Of a DNA stretch of 64,000 nt, positions 32,301 through 47,300 are shown piece by piece. Both the position numbers and the translations under genes were made by a program. The DNA comes from Sorex araneus (taxonomy: Eukaryota; Chordata; Mammalia; Eulipotyphla; Soricidae): assembly GCF_027595985.1 (NCBI RefSeq), contig NC_073305.1:114083759-114147758 (forward strand), in the 5' to 3' direction. The notes below the pieces were generated by a model, which did not search any database, was not told the origin of the DNA, and was given only the letters and a program-made list of their open reading frames with translations. Numbering within the stretch: position 1 is the stretch's first letter; each line of letters starts with the position of its first letter.

Positions 32301-35300
32301 TTGCCCTGCTTCCCCAGCCTATACTCAGGGCAGTGTTCAGGGTCTACTTGCTCTGTACTCGGAGTTCATGCCTGATGGTGCTTGGGGACCCTACGTGGTG
32401 CTGGGGATCAAACCAGAGTCAGTACATGCATGCAAGGTGTTTACCTTAACCCATGTACGGTCTCTCCAACCTGTTTAGAGTAATCTTATGGGCCTCTTAG
32501 GGATTTGGGGTTTTATCTGTAGTGCATTGGGAGACCACTGAACGATTTATATCAGTAACTAGCAAGGGAATCCATTTTGCTTGAAGTGCCACTCTGAAAC
32601 CTATGAGAATAGATTATAAGGGTGTAAGAGTTAAAAGTGGGGAAGCTTCTTACTCTAGGCAAGACTTTAAAGAGTTATGAAGAGGAGTTAATATAAAACT
32701 TAAGTTATGTTCTGAAAGTAGAATCTCTAATACTTAGGGATTGGTTTGTGTACACAGTTGACTCATAACCACCTGCAGTAGTTGTATTCTATAAAATCAC
32801 CACAAACAATAGTAAATCATTAGTGAGTGTTAGAAAACACTTGTTCTTAGGGTAACTAGAGTTCGGTTCTTGTGAGCCTCTGGTCACAGTTTCCACTAAT
32901 CACTACATAACTTTGTATTATTTACCTCCTCCTCTGGGTTCTGAGTAATAGTTATTTTATCCCCGGAGACTACATTATCCAAACATTCTCATTATTAGAT
33001 GCGATCAGTAACATTCAAGGGTGGTATGGTTGTAAACTTGTACCCATCATTAGAAAAATAAAACTTTTGAGGGTATTGCTGTCTTAACGAAGTACTCTGT
33101 GTACATTTCTTACTTTCAGTTCTATATCTTCGCTGTATTTATTGAGAACGGTATACAAGTAAAAGACATTATTATGTAGTTCATTTGAAATGTTTCTTTA
33201 CTTCAAATGTTTAGAATATATATGTATAATTTTTAATATATAAATTTATGTTTAGGATATATATGTATATATGCATTGTATACATATATAAATTCTTTTT
33301 TTTAAATTTATTTTATTGAATCACCATGTGGAAAGTTACAAAGCTTTCAGACTTATGTCTCAGTTATACAATGCTTGAACACCCGTCCCTTCACCAGTGC
33401 ACATATTCCACCACCAAAAACCCCAGTATACCTCCCACCCCCAATCCCCCCCACCCCCACCTGTGTAGCTGATAAATTTCACTTCACTTTCTCTTTACCT
33501 TGATTACATTCCATATTTCAACACAAAACTATTGTTGTTGGAGTTTCCCCCCAAAAAACAGCCCTGCTGAAAAGGAAGCACTTGATAATTAGTTTTCCAT
33601 TGCTGAGAATGAAGAGATATGAAGTTGCACAGCCACGATAGCGGCCGTGCGGTTTGGGATTTCTGTATTTTAGTATTTTAGTAACTAAGTCCAGGGACAT
33701 TTATGTTAGAAATTGCATCGTTTCCCTTCCTAGGGCAGCATGGGGCTGTGGCTTAGTTCACAGTCTAGAGACATTTCTGCAAGCAGCTGCTGGTACCAAA
33801 AGTAGTCTAGCTGGCCTCCGGATCGTGGTCCGTCAGCAGCAGAGCAGCTGCACAAATGGGCAGCCACTCGGGTCGCATCTCGGTGGAGAGCGCGCTGGTA
33901 TCACCCCCGTCTCGAGATCACCTGCACGTCCCTCTGTTACAAGTTCATACTTTTTTTTTTTTTTAATTTCCCACGCCTCCAAGTTCATACCTCCTTAATG
34001 ATCCTTATAAAATGGCGGATGCCACGCCTTCTTTCCCCAAAAAGGGAAAAAAAGCCGAGAAAGAAAGACCTTTTTCTTCCTTGGCTGGCGTGGGACTATG
34101 GCTTAGTTCACAGTCTAGAGACATTTCTGCAAGGCTTCTGGTACCAAAAGTAGTCTAGCTGGCCTCCGGATCGTGGTCGATCAGCAGCAGAGCAGCTGCA
34201 CAAATGTGCGGCCACCTGGGTCACATCTCAGCCTACATATATAAATTCTTATTGGTAAAAACATGGACTATATTGAAAAGTACTTGATATACATTTCTTC
34301 AGAAAATCTTTCTGAAGGTTTCAGGTTGTAAAAAACAGAAGTCAGAACAGTATGCCTTGGTGTGTAATTCCAATGAACCTGGACAGTAAATAGAACTGGA
34401 AGGAAATACTTTAACATTCATTATTTGTTTGATAAGTAAATTTATAAAACTGTTTTTGAGGAGCTGGAGTGATAGCACAGTGCATTTGCCTTGCATGCGG
34501 CTGACCTGGGTTCAATTCCCAGTATCCCATATGGTCCCCTGAGCACCGCCACGAGTGATTGCTGAGTGCAGAGCCAGCAGTAACTCCTGAGTATTGCTGG
34601 GTGTGACCCAAAAAGCAAAAAAACTGTTTTTGAAAGAAGCCAAAGACACATGCCTCTTTTTTAGGTTATGAAAAGTGAACTTCTAAAATCAGACATCTGA
34701 CTTCTTTGGAAAACAAGTTAACTACCCAGCTGTTAGTTGCTATCAACATGTGTTATGTAAAGTGCCAAACATCCTCTTTTGAGATCACAGCAATTTAAAT
34801 TGCTGCCTTCAGACATTCAGGATTGTTGCTATTAAGAGTGGCAGGTTGCCAGTGAGGCTGTTAAGAAAAAAAATTTTTTTCCTTGTCTTAAGTAATGGGT
34901 GAGGGAAACAGGTAAAAGCAGCTATTTTTTTTTTCTTTTACTTCATTCCTGTTTCTATTTCTATTTCAGCTGTCCCATTAAGCTTTATCTTCTTTTGAAG
35001 GAAGCTTTAATTTTCCAAAGGTACCTGAAAAACAATCACTCAGTCTCCAATTTTCAAATTGTAAATCCTTAGAACAGTGAAATAATTAAAAAAATTGGTT
35101 AATAAGCAGTTATTATTATACATTTGTTTTTTTCAGTTTTCTTTTTGTTTCTGAATATTAAGATTTTGCCATGTCTTCATTATTATTATAGTCTTTCTTT
35201 GTACGTATTTGTGTTATAAGAGTTTCCCCCTAGACCTTTTAAAAGTTTTATACATGATGACTTGTCCTTAAATCCTCTCCTTTCCCCCCTGGTGCCAGGG

Positions 35301-38300
35301 ATGACACCTAGGGTCTCAGATGCTGCTGTTGGGCTGCCCAGCCCCAGGTGGTCCCTCGTACACCCCAGGGGCCCCGGAACACTCCCCAAGATGCCTTTCA
35401 GGGCAGTGCAGGGTTTTTTGGTGCTAGGGAGCACTAGGGTCACACAGCCATAGTGCTTAAAATCTTTAGTGTATCTTTACTATAAACAGGGAAATTATCT
35501 TCATAATCACAAAAAAATTCCAAATTGGAGACTTCAGTATTGAGACACTGTTAGCTTAATCACTGATTAGATGTGTGCTATATTAAGCCCAGTCAAAACT
35601 ATGAAAACTGACAGTTTTGATAAAAATCTGTCATTTGTGCCATGAATAAAAGGAAGTTGACACTTTCACATTATCTTAACATCACCCTTTTATTATTTGC
35701 TCTTATCTACAGTCTACAAAGCATAAGTAAATAAATCTAGCAGGATGTATGACTGTAAATATATGCTGGATGTGGTCAGTAATGAAACAATCATATCTTA
35801 ACTCTTTGAATTACTTACCCATCTAGGACTAGAGAAAATTTTAATATTTCAGGGTTATCTAGAATAATTAGTATAGCTGTCAAATATAGTTTGTCTTGTT
35901 CTATTCCCCTTGCTGAGTTTACAGTTTGTGTGAAATGTTACATCCATGGTGTAATGGTTTTAGGGTCATGGGGAAGAAGTAATAGTTTAATATAATTTAT
36001 ATGATGGGTATTTAAAAAATGATCTCCTTTTCCAGTGACTTTGTTGTTAGTTTTTGCCTAACGTCCTAAAGTCTTTTGTGTGTTTATTATACTTTGTAGA
36101 TGATAAAAATAGTAAAATTTTTTACTAGATGATAAAATGTCAATTTCCTAAGCTCGCGAGTAACCTATGCTGTGTTCCATTTTGCACAGGGCCTTAGTAA
36201 ACTAGCCAGGGACTTTATGCCTCCTAGTAGTTCTTGTCAGACCAGGAGATGAAAGAATGAGACCAGCTTCTGACCAAGCATAGGTCAGAAATAATTGGTT
36301 TGAGCCAATTGAGCTGACAGTGGAATCTGTCATAACATGGAGTGTCAGGTAACAAAAGTTGTACATAGAATTATTTCAAGTATTGCCCACTTAAGCAAAT
36401 CAATGAGCAACGGGATGACAGTGATGAGAGTGATTTAAATAGAAAAGTTAGTGGAGGGGCTGGAGAGATAGCACAGTGGGTAGGGTGTTTGCCTTGCACG
36501 AGGCCAAGCTGGGTTCGATTCCCAGCATCCCATTTGGTCCCCTGAGCATCACCAGGCATAATTCCTGAGTGCATGAGCCAGGAGTAACACCTGTGCATTG
36601 CCAGGTGTGATCCCCCCCCAAAAAAAAAGAAAAGAAAAAGAATAGTGGAAAATAAATAATAATATCTAAAAATTAGTATGTGCTTTTTGATTATAGACTT
36701 TTACCTAATTATCTGATTACATAATTAAATGTAACTTGATTTAAACAAAAGACAAAATACATGAAATTTATTTTTAAGAAAGTAACGACAGGAAAATGGA
36801 AGGAAAAATGACCTTTAGTTTTGATCATGTAATTTTTTCCCACTAAGTAAGAAGGATAGATGATTACTAGTATTTTTCTGGCAGGTCCATTGCTACTGTT
36901 AATGCTTTTTTCACTTTAGTGAGTAAAGCTAAATGATAAGCTCATATAACTAATTTCTCAAAGGTAAGTTAAACTGAGCTGTGTTTAATCCGCTTCATAC
37001 TGAAATTATTCACCTCCTCCTTTAAAATTTTCTGTGTGGTAAAATTCCAACATGTTCTTTCTTATATCTCTGAAATCTCTTTATCTTATAATATTTTTCT
37101 ATTCTTTTGGGGGGGTGAGAGTGGTGTGGTGGGAACTCGCTATGATTATCATAAAACTTTGCATTGAAACGGGTCAATCTCACCCCCAAAATATAACGGG
37201 CCTCCTAAACATAATTATTAATTACACTTAGGACCTTTTGGTTAAGCACCTTTTATGTGTTTATACTTAAATTTTTAAAAAATTTTTCCTTCAGGAAATA
37301 ATTGAGTCTGTTTATAACAGGGGGACATGAGCCAGATTGATTAGTTCCTCCAGAAAGAAAAATGAATAAAGAGCATGCACAGTCAATATAGTCAAGTAGC
37401 TAGCTTTTAAATATAGTTTGTGTTGGTACTAATAAATTATTCAGAATTCCTGTAAAATTATGTAACATATACTTGGGTTTATGAGAATATGGTTATTTAA
37501 ATATTTGTCTATCACATTTCATCACATTTCATAAGTTATAAATAAATTTATAATACTGACCCAAAGGATTCAGTTCCCATCCAAAATAACTTCCACAATG
37601 CCCCGCCACAGAAGCGGGATGGGGCGGGGGGGATGGGATGGGGGGGTGGGAGGGATACTGGGTTCATTGGTGGTGGAGAATGGACACTGGTGGAGGGATG
37701 GGCTCTCGAACATTGCATAAGGGAAAAACAAGCACGAAAAGGTGTGAATCTGTAACTGTACCCTCACTGTGACTCACTACAAAAAAAACCCAAAACTTCC
37801 ACAGATACCAGTCTTTTCTTTATAGCTTAAATTTAATTTTTAAAGTGGATTATGGCTTGATTAAAAAATGATCAGAGTGAACTATATAAAACAGCAGTTA
37901 AATGATAGGAGGTAATTTTATACATATCAATAATTCATTAATTAATGAAAATCTATTGAACGTTTGTAAGAGAATATGTAATCATTTTTATTTTATAAAG
38001 ATGTTTTGTTGATGTGTTTAAGAAATCTAAAATTCATTGCAAATTATTTAAATCATTCTGTTAAATGACATAATGGCCTTTTGGCACGTTTTTACAATGC
38101 CCTGTTTGTGATACAATAGATGTTCTCTCCACTTATTCTTCCCCTTATCATTTCCCTTTTTGTTTTCAAAGAGAAACTGGTAGTCTGGGTAGATTCAAGG
38201 CATCTTTAAGAGAAAATGTCTTGGGGAGCCCCAAGGAACTAATGAAGTTAAGTGTACCATCGCTAGTGTATGCTGTTCAGAACAATATGGCTTTCCTAGC

Positions 38301-41300
38301 ACTTAGCAATCTGGATGCAGCAGTGTACCAGGTGAGTGGAGTGGTGATAAATAAAAGTGTGAAGTGAAAAATTCTTGGTTTTTTTTTGTTTTTTTTTTTT
38401 AAGTTTTGGGGTCACGTCTGGTTGTGCTTAGGACTTACTCTTAGCTGTGAGAAGGGAACAGTCTACAGTGCCAAGGACTGAACCAGGTTGGCTACCTCCA
38501 AGGAAGGCACCTTAAGTCCTGTACTATCTCTCTAGCCCTGAAAATTATAAAATCTTAATACATGTATTTTATGGTGAAAATATTTTTATCAGCCTTTATT
38601 GCATTATCAGTTTTTTATTGATAATGCTTAGTCATATAGGGAATAATGCAATAATTTCTTAGTGATATGGGAAATTAATGCAAAAATAAACCATATGTTT
38701 ACTAATGGTAGATGTAAAACTAATGGTAAGTTCTGAGAATGTTGTTAGGACTTGTTACTTATGAGTGTGATACACTGGTCATGTGGACCTTTGGCAGGGA
38801 AGTCCTGTATCATCAAGCTAACCAAATTTCCCAGGGGAGAGTAGTGGCAGAGAAAGCTGAGGCTATCCATATTCAAAAATCACTATCCGTAATCTTCCTT
38901 CCTCTCCTTGGCTTTATCTTCAAGTCCAGAGTCCCTCAAATCTTTATTCTCTTACAAACAGCCTCTAAGCTTCAATGGGTTGGGGGAAAATCATGAACTG
39001 AGTAGCAGCAGTAGTATCTAGGGATTTGAGCTTTATTGCAACTCTGTGTTACACAACCTTCGTTGAGGAAGAACTTGATGGTATTGCTTCCTGAGCCTAT
39101 GGTTGGTATCTAGGTCATGAGTTCTTAACTTACTCCACTGCTCAATAAGAGTTCGTTCTTGGGTCTATAAGGACAGTTTCTACTTGCTCATCTGTTTTCT
39201 GACTTCTTTATGAATTTCACGTTTCTAATTGTTTAAAATTTTAGACTGGCAGTTACTGTTATCCTCTGAAAAAATACAGAACCTAGAGGGATCTGCCTCC
39301 CAGTCAAAAATCTGCAAAATTTTCCACATACTCAAAACAATGACCATAAGCTTGCTGTTGACCTTATGCCTCACCTGATAACATAAGTAGATGAAAACAT
39401 TATATATATATGCATATATATATGTATTGGATGCTGTATTTTTACAATAAACTAGAAAAAAGTTAATTATAGGGAAAATATTTACAATATTGTGTAGTAT
39501 ATGCAAAGTTTATTTATTCTATAAGAAAATCCACATTTAAGTGGATGTTTACTTAAAGCTCCATAATCAGGGTTTTCAGGGGTCAATTGTATTTATATCA
39601 GAGACTACTGTTAGCTGAGTTACTTCTTTTCTTTTCAGGTAACTTACCAATTGAAAATTCCCTGTACTGCTTTATGTACTGTTTTAATGTTAAACCGGAC
39701 ACTTAGCAAATTACAATGGATTTCAGTTTTTATGCTTTGTGGTGGAGTCACACTTGTACAATGGAAACCAGCCCAAGCTACAAAAGTCATGGTAAGACTT
39801 TACTCAAATTAAAATAGTAAACTCCTTTAAGTTTTATGTGCTGCAGAAATCTCACTGACAACTGCAGCATATTATATCTATGGCTAATAATAATCTTTGG
39901 TCTATAGATAGGCATTTATCCCCCTAGGATGTTAACAGATAGTTAGATTTATTCATGAAATATGTTACACGTGTAAGGTGCTTTTTTTAAAAATTAAAAT
40001 TTTTTTTTGCTTTTTGGGTCACACCTGGCAATGCACAGGGGATACTCCTGGCTCTGCACTCAGGAATTACTCCTGGTGGTGCTCGGGGGACCATATGGAA
40101 TGCTGGGAATCGAACCCGGGTTGGTTGCGTGCAAGGCAGATGCCCTACCTGCTGTGCTGTTGCTCCAGCCCCAAGCTGCTTTAAAGTTAATGTAATCCAC
40201 CTTGTTTTATAGATGAAAAATAAAAGACCAAGTTGTTGAGATAACTTATCCAAAATTATGCATTTAATAGTAAATCTGTGATGAAAACAGTGCTAACCTC
40301 CACACAGTGTATATACTAAAACTTGACCATTTTTTTTTTAATTGAGTCACTGTGAGATAGACCCTTGCAAAGCTGTTCATGATTAGGTTTCTGTCATACA
40401 GTGTTTCAATACCCATCCCTCCACCAGTGTACATTTGCCAGCACCAGTGTCTCCAACCCACCCCCAGCCTGCCTCTATGACAGCTCTCTTCCTCCCTTCC
40501 TCCCTTCTTTTAAACTTGACCTTTTTTAAGGGGCAGGGTTTTCTCCATGTAATTTTCCTCTTCACTCAGCAGGTTTTAAATCCACTTGCACATACTCCCA
40601 CTGTCAGTGATAATGATTATAGGAAGTATTTATTCTCTATTTAAATTTTTGGTTTGATGTTGTACATTCAATGGTACTCATGGCTTACTCCTCGTAGGGC
40701 TGGGCAGGTGAATGGGGAGTGGTTCTGTGGTGTCAGGGATCAAACCGAGGTCAGCTGCATGTATGGCCTTACCTGCTGTTCTATCTATCTGGCCCATGGG
40801 AGTAGTTTTTTCAAACTTATCTAAAACAAACCAAAAAGATTCTTTAACATCTTTTAGTTTGTTGAGTAAATGTTAAAGTGACACGTTTATTCTGTGCTTT
40901 CATCATTTGTTTTTCTAAAGAGAAATAAGAAAATGATCTTCAGTGAATGACCTGAAAGGGATCCCTCTTTAATCGATTACTCTACAGTTTTTTTTTTGGG
41001 GGGGAGGGTGGGGCTTGGCCATACCCAGCACTGCTCTGGGTTAATTCCTGGCAACCATGTGGAAGGAATGCCTGGGGTTAAACATAGGTTGGCCACTTGC
41101 AAGGCAAATGCCCTAACCACTGTACTATCTCTCCAGCCCCTATCCTATAATTTTTAGCAAATGTAAGACTATCATGATTCTCTTACAAATCTAAAGCAGC
41201 TGGCATGAATGAAGAAGGAAGTCCATTCCTTTTTACAACTTTCTAGTCAGTTGCCTTTTTTAGTTAGTTCCCAGTTTTGTAGAGATTTTTTGCCCCTTCA

Positions 41301-44300
41301 GAAAACTGAGATTTGGATTAATACTTATCTTCATATGATAGTTAAACATGTTTATAATCTTGTTGACATTTCAAAATACTGATTCAGTTTACATTGTACT
41401 TTTAATTCATCTATCAATGTAAGGTAATTAGCTTGGGAAATAAGGCAAATACTAAAAGCTTAATACAAACTTTTAATACCTCATACCACTAGGAAAAATA
41501 TTCACCTCATGTAGATAGTGTCTGCAAAAGTTTTAGCTGAAGCACAGTATAAGGCATTTTTTTTATATACCATAATTAAGCCCAGAAAAACACTACTTAT
41601 CACCACTTTCCTTAACTGTTGCAGAGATTAAAGAGGTAGAAAAGCAAACCAAGAATTTATCAGATTTATTATTAGAGTTTTTTTGGCAGTTGGGATAGAT
41701 AAAATCTCCCATTTTTTTCCCTTCTTGTCTGTGCTGATCTTGTAATTTATGAGCATAAGCTTGCTATGGTGTCAACTCATTAGGTCATCCATGTGTTTTA
41801 GTTACAATCTGAAGCAGAAGTTCTCAAACTTTAGTGCAGCCCAGAATTTATTAAAAGGTTCAACAGATCGCTGGGCTACATCCTTACAGTTCATGATTCA
41901 GTAGGTTTGTTGTAGGGTTTGTCAATTTTCATTTGTAACATATTCCCAGAGAATGCTGCTACTGGAGGTCCAGGGATCAGACTAATTCATCACATTGTCT
42001 ATCAAGCCTTCTCTTTAAGATACTTAGTATACGTAGGATGTTTGGTATCTGATGATCATAGTAGCCATGTCTCAGTCTGTATTACAGTATTCATCACCAA
42101 GGAAAGACTGTTTCCTGTCAGTCTCATTTGTGAACTGTTAAAAGAATCAGAGCTGTATATGGTCCTTATCAATTTGTGTATATAACACAAGTATATCTGG
42201 AACACAGTAGCATGAGACTAATATTTGGCCAGATAACAGAAGCAGTAGGTAACTTGGTGGTGGAACATGTACACTGGTAAAGGGATGGTTGTTTGATCAT
42301 TGTATCATTGTATGACTGAGACTTAAAACTGAAAGCTTTGTAACTGTTCTCACAGTGATTCAATAATAATAATAAAAAAAGCAACACCAGACAGTAGATA
42401 ACATAAAAGTACTGCTTCTTGTAGTTGATTAGGGAATCAACAACCTTTGGACCATAGCTTTTCCATGACTGATTTTGGCAGGGCTTGACTTAGGATGGTG
42501 GCATAAGTAAAGACACTGATTATGCAAAATTTTATGCTTTGGAAATAATCACAGATATTTAGTATTGACTATACCTGTAACTGGGAGGACACGTTTGTAA
42601 CTAAAGAGCTTGGCTAGTCTCTGGGATGACCTTTCCTTTGGTCCTGTCTATTCTGTATTGTAGCTGGGTCTGATATGGCACCTACTTTCAGTAGAACTAT
42701 AGTGTTTTTTTTTGTACTTGTTTTATTTATTTGAATTTTATTTATAAAACTAACCTAAAACATTATTGTTGCAGGTGGAACAGAATCCATTGTTAGGGTT
42801 CGTGGCTATAGCTATTGCTGTTTTGTGCTCAGGATTTGCAGGTAAACCATAAAAGCAGTGTTCTGTTAATTAAAACTAAACAACTAAGAGTCTAGTTCGT
42901 CTCGCTTTATCATATAACAATTTTATTATTTATTTATTTATTTTGCTTTTTGGGTCACACCTGGCTCTGCACAGGGGTTACTCCTGGCTCTGCACTCAGG
43001 AATCACTCCTGGCGGTACTCAGGGGACCATATGGGATGCTGGGAATCGAACCTGGGTCGGCTGCGTGCAAGGCAAATGCTCTACCCGCTGTGCTATTGCT
43101 CCAGCCCCCCCATATAACAATTTTATTCCCAAGGCTGTCTTTTCATTTTTGAAGTTCTGGGGCTCAAACCCAGATCCTCTATAATAGAACACATGAATTC
43201 TTATCAGTGAGCCTTATCTCATACCCTTTATTATTTTATGTTTACATTTTTTCAGGTGTCAGTGTTAAACTCAGTTCAGTCCTTATTTATACTTGCACTG
43301 AACTAAGAATATGCCTTTGTCTTTTTATTTTTTTTTAATCACTCCTGGCAGTACTCAGGGGCTACTCCAGGCATGATGCTTAGGGGACTGTATGCAGTGC
43401 TGAAGATCATAACTATGTTTCTTGCATGTAAAGCAAGTGCACCAGCCCATTGAGCTCGTTTTCTCCATTCTTGGTACAGCCAGGGGCTGAAGAGACAGCC
43501 TCTGAAGATAGAGAAAAACCACTCATCAGAAAGCTCAATGCCAATCTCATCTTCCCTGAACTGCATTATTTGCTTCGTTAGGGGGTTGTTATCAGCTTCA
43601 TATCTGTTTTTAATCCAGTAATCTTCAATTCTTTCTGTGCTAAAACAGACTAAGAACTATGGAGTAGGGAGATGAGGCGAAGCGGACCTAGGAAACAATA
43701 TGGCGAAACAGGGAGGGATGAGACTCAAAATCACTAGTATAAAGTAATATCTGGAATGATGTATTGGGACAGAAATCCTTCACTGAACCAGAAGACAAAA
43801 TGTGAAAACTAAGTGCAATATAAGGAATTGTTATCTTGTAAATATTTCAAACAGAGAAGAGTCAGTAGAGAATATTAATTATAGCTATGTTCCTTTGTAA
43901 AAGAATTTATGCTATTTCAGGAGTTAAAACATTTTTGGATTACAATTGGATTGGACACGAAAGTAAAATAACTGCTAATAAAAAATGTGATAAGGGTGAA
44001 TCTAAATTTTGATATATTGGATACTGTACACTTTTTTATAATTAGGAACCAGCAAGTTAACAATACAACAGTATTATAATAACTTTTATTTTTATTTCTT
44101 TAAACAAATATTATGTCCAACATTATTTTTAGTTTAACCTTCCAATATGTAACTGAGGAAATGATTACCATGTATGCTTAGAGTAACTGAGCACTAAATA
44201 ATTGGTTTTCCTACGTAGTAAAATCATAGGTGGAAGGCAGTTATAGCCATCATGTTAGTTTTGTTCTTTGGCTCTTTTCAATACAGATTCATGAAAATCA

Positions 44301-47300
44301 AGATTTTCATTTGAATTTTTACTAGTACTTGAGTAACAAATTTCTGATATCTAGCATGGTGTTTATAACTAAGATTTTTTTTTTTTCTTTTTGGATCACA
44401 CCTGGCGATGCACAGGGGTTATTTCTGGCTCATGCACTCAGGAATTACTCCTGGTGGTGCTCAGGGGACCATATGGGATGCAAGGCAAATGCCCTACCCA
44501 CTGTGCTATCACTCCAGCCCCATATAACTAAGATTTCTAATGTCTACTTAAAAATGCATTTTTAGTTCAAACCTTAGAGCATTTAGAGCACTAGCCTCAC
44601 ACTAGATTCTGACTTTTAGAAGTGGTGGTATCTTGTGTGCCTTTGGAATATCTAAAGAGCTTTGAATCCTCAGTCCCAGAAATATGTTCACATAACATTC
44701 ATCTGATTTGGGAGTTCACGGATCTGACACTTGTCTATAAAATTGATTTGTTGAATCCTGCTTTATTTTTGTGATGTTGGAAACTAAACCTTGAGGTTCA
44801 CATATCGCTGGCCTGGAACCCAGCTTTAAAGGAAAATAGTGGAGCCTTGCCTTGCTTGGGGCCAACCTGACCATGGCCCAGTATCCCATTTGGTCCCCAG
44901 GAGAGATCCCTGAGTGCAGAGCCTATAGTAAGCATAGTCAGGTATGACCCAGAAACAACAACTCCCCCCGCAAAAATAGGAGAGGGAAAATGGCTTAATT
45001 CAAGTGAATTGTTTATTCTGATCTGACTACTGTCGTAATGGAAGGAATTCTTTTTAACAGAGATCTCAGTCTAATTCAGTGTGGATCAGGGAGGGTTTTT
45101 TTTTTTTTTTTGGTTTTATTTATTGATTTTGGCTTTTTGGGTCACACCCAGTGATGCATACTCAGGAATTACTCCTGGCGGTGTTCAGGGGACATATGGG
45201 ATGCTGGGAATCAAACCCGGGTCGGCTGCCAAGTGCAAGGCAAACACCCTGCCCACTGTATTATTGCTCCAGCCCTTGTTTTATTTTTGGGCCACACCCC
45301 ATAATGCTCAGGGCTTACTCCTGGCTTTGCACTCAGGAATTACTCCTGGTGCTGCTCAGGGAGCCATATGAGATGTGGAAGATTGAAACCTACCCAGCTG
45401 CATGTAAGGCAGGCACCTTACCCGCTGTAGTATCTCTCTGGTCCAGTTCTGTGTTCTTTACAGTGCATTTTGAAATGAATAGTATGCCATTTGTTATAAT
45501 GAAGAAATGTATTTAATTAATATAAGATTTCTGCCACAAAATTATGTATTTTCTATCTCTAAGTTACTCAAAGACATTTAAAAATCATCCTTATCTTTGC
45601 ATTTTTTCCAGGAGTGTATTTTGAAAAAGTTTTAAAGAGTTCAGACACTTCCCTTTGGGTGAGAAACATTCAAATGTACCTATCGGGAATCGTTGTGACA
45701 TTAATTGGTGTCTACTTGTCTGATGGAGCTGAAATTAAAGAAAAAGGATTTTTCTATGGTTACACATATTATGTCTGGTTTGTTATCTGTAAGTATCTAG
45801 GAATTAAGGGTTCTGAGTAGATATTTTTTAAAAGTTTGATGTCCATTTTAAGTCTATAGCATTTTGAAATTGGTCCTTTGATACTTGTGAATGAACACCA
45901 GTTTGAAAATGTGATTTTGGTACAACTATCCCAAAGCAATATTTCCTTCACAATCAAAAGCGTCTAATGTGTTAGCAATGAATGTGTACAGCTTACTAGT
46001 AGATCTTGTTGCTCTTTGGGCATCTCAAGAACAATGTTGTTTTGTAGAAACTATGACTCAGTTTTCATATGAATTGTCAGATGACTGCTTCTAAGAAATA
46101 GCATTTTTCTAGGTAAATTGGTAAGGCATCCTGGGATGAAAATTGCTTCACCTTCACGACCCGTTTGAAAAATTTCATTTCTTTTTCTGTACAAGTTTTG
46201 GCAAGTGTTGGAGGCCTCTATACTTCTGTTGTGGTCAAATACACAGACAATATCATGAAAGGTTTTTCTGCTGCAGCAGCCATTGTTCTCTCTACTATTG
46301 CTTCGGTGATGCTGTTTGGATTACAGATAAGTAAGTCTTAATTTTGTTACATTTTAACATGAAAGACCATCTCAATTCTTTGAGTCATTTCATCTTTATA
46401 AATATAGTAGGTAGTTATAGTGTTTATAAAAAAAACAAATTTTGTTTCAGTTTATTCAATAGGTATTGCGGTATGTAGATTAGGGTGTGTGGATCAGTGA
46501 CACTTGGACTGTTTAAATGATGCTAGAGCTTAAACTGACGAGTGCTCATGTCTGTGTGAGAAGTGACGGGCTAGACTAAAAGGAACATATCTGCTGTTAA
46601 GCCTCCTAATTGTCCTTGTATTACATAAGACAACCTACATAAGAGAACTTAGATGCTATAGTTTGATTATTAGATATGCAAGGAACCAAATACAAAGTTC
46701 ATTAGGAAATAATTACTTTCAGCAGGCAATTAGTAATCAACTATACAGGGTTATTATTTTGAGGAAAAAGCAGAAACGCATACTACCCTTTTTGTTTGTT
46801 TTTGTCTTTGAGCCACATGCAGCTGTGTTCAGGAGTCACTCCTGGCAGGCTCAGGGAACCATAGCAGGTGCCAGGGATCAACCAATTCATTGAGGTCAGA
46901 AAGAAAAGGATACAGAATGATACTATTGTACCAAGTACTGTGATGAATGTAGGTGTACATATATCCTTTTGTACCATCTTGTTTTGAACATGGAAATGAA
47001 TTGGTTGGGAAACTTATTATGTATCTCCATCCTTTTTTTTTTTTAATTTATTTAATTTTATTGAATCACCGTGAGAGAGTTACAATCTCACAATGATCAA
47101 ACACCCATCCCTACACCAGTGCACATTCCCCACCACCAATATCCCGGGTATACCCCCCTTTCCCACCCTCCCCCTGCCTCTATGGCAGACAGTATTCCCC
47201 ATACTCTCTCTCTACTTTAGGGCATTATGGCTTGCAACACAGACACTGAGAGGTCATCATGTTTGGTCCATTATCTACTTTTGGCATGCATTTCCCATCC

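Larger units (their letters stand above)
33298..34233 (-). mobile_element. L1-like retroelement with deleted interior
   Basis: About 936 bases flanked by the exact 17-bp repeat TACATATATAAATTCTT (33281-33297 and 34234-34250). In minus orientation it ends with the usual shrew L1 tail (GGTGGTGGAATATGTGCACT, then TTCAATAAAATAAATTT and A-run). Its GC-rich 5' end contains two copies of a ~140-bp unit. No ORF2-like coding sequence is visible. Confidence 0.75.
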
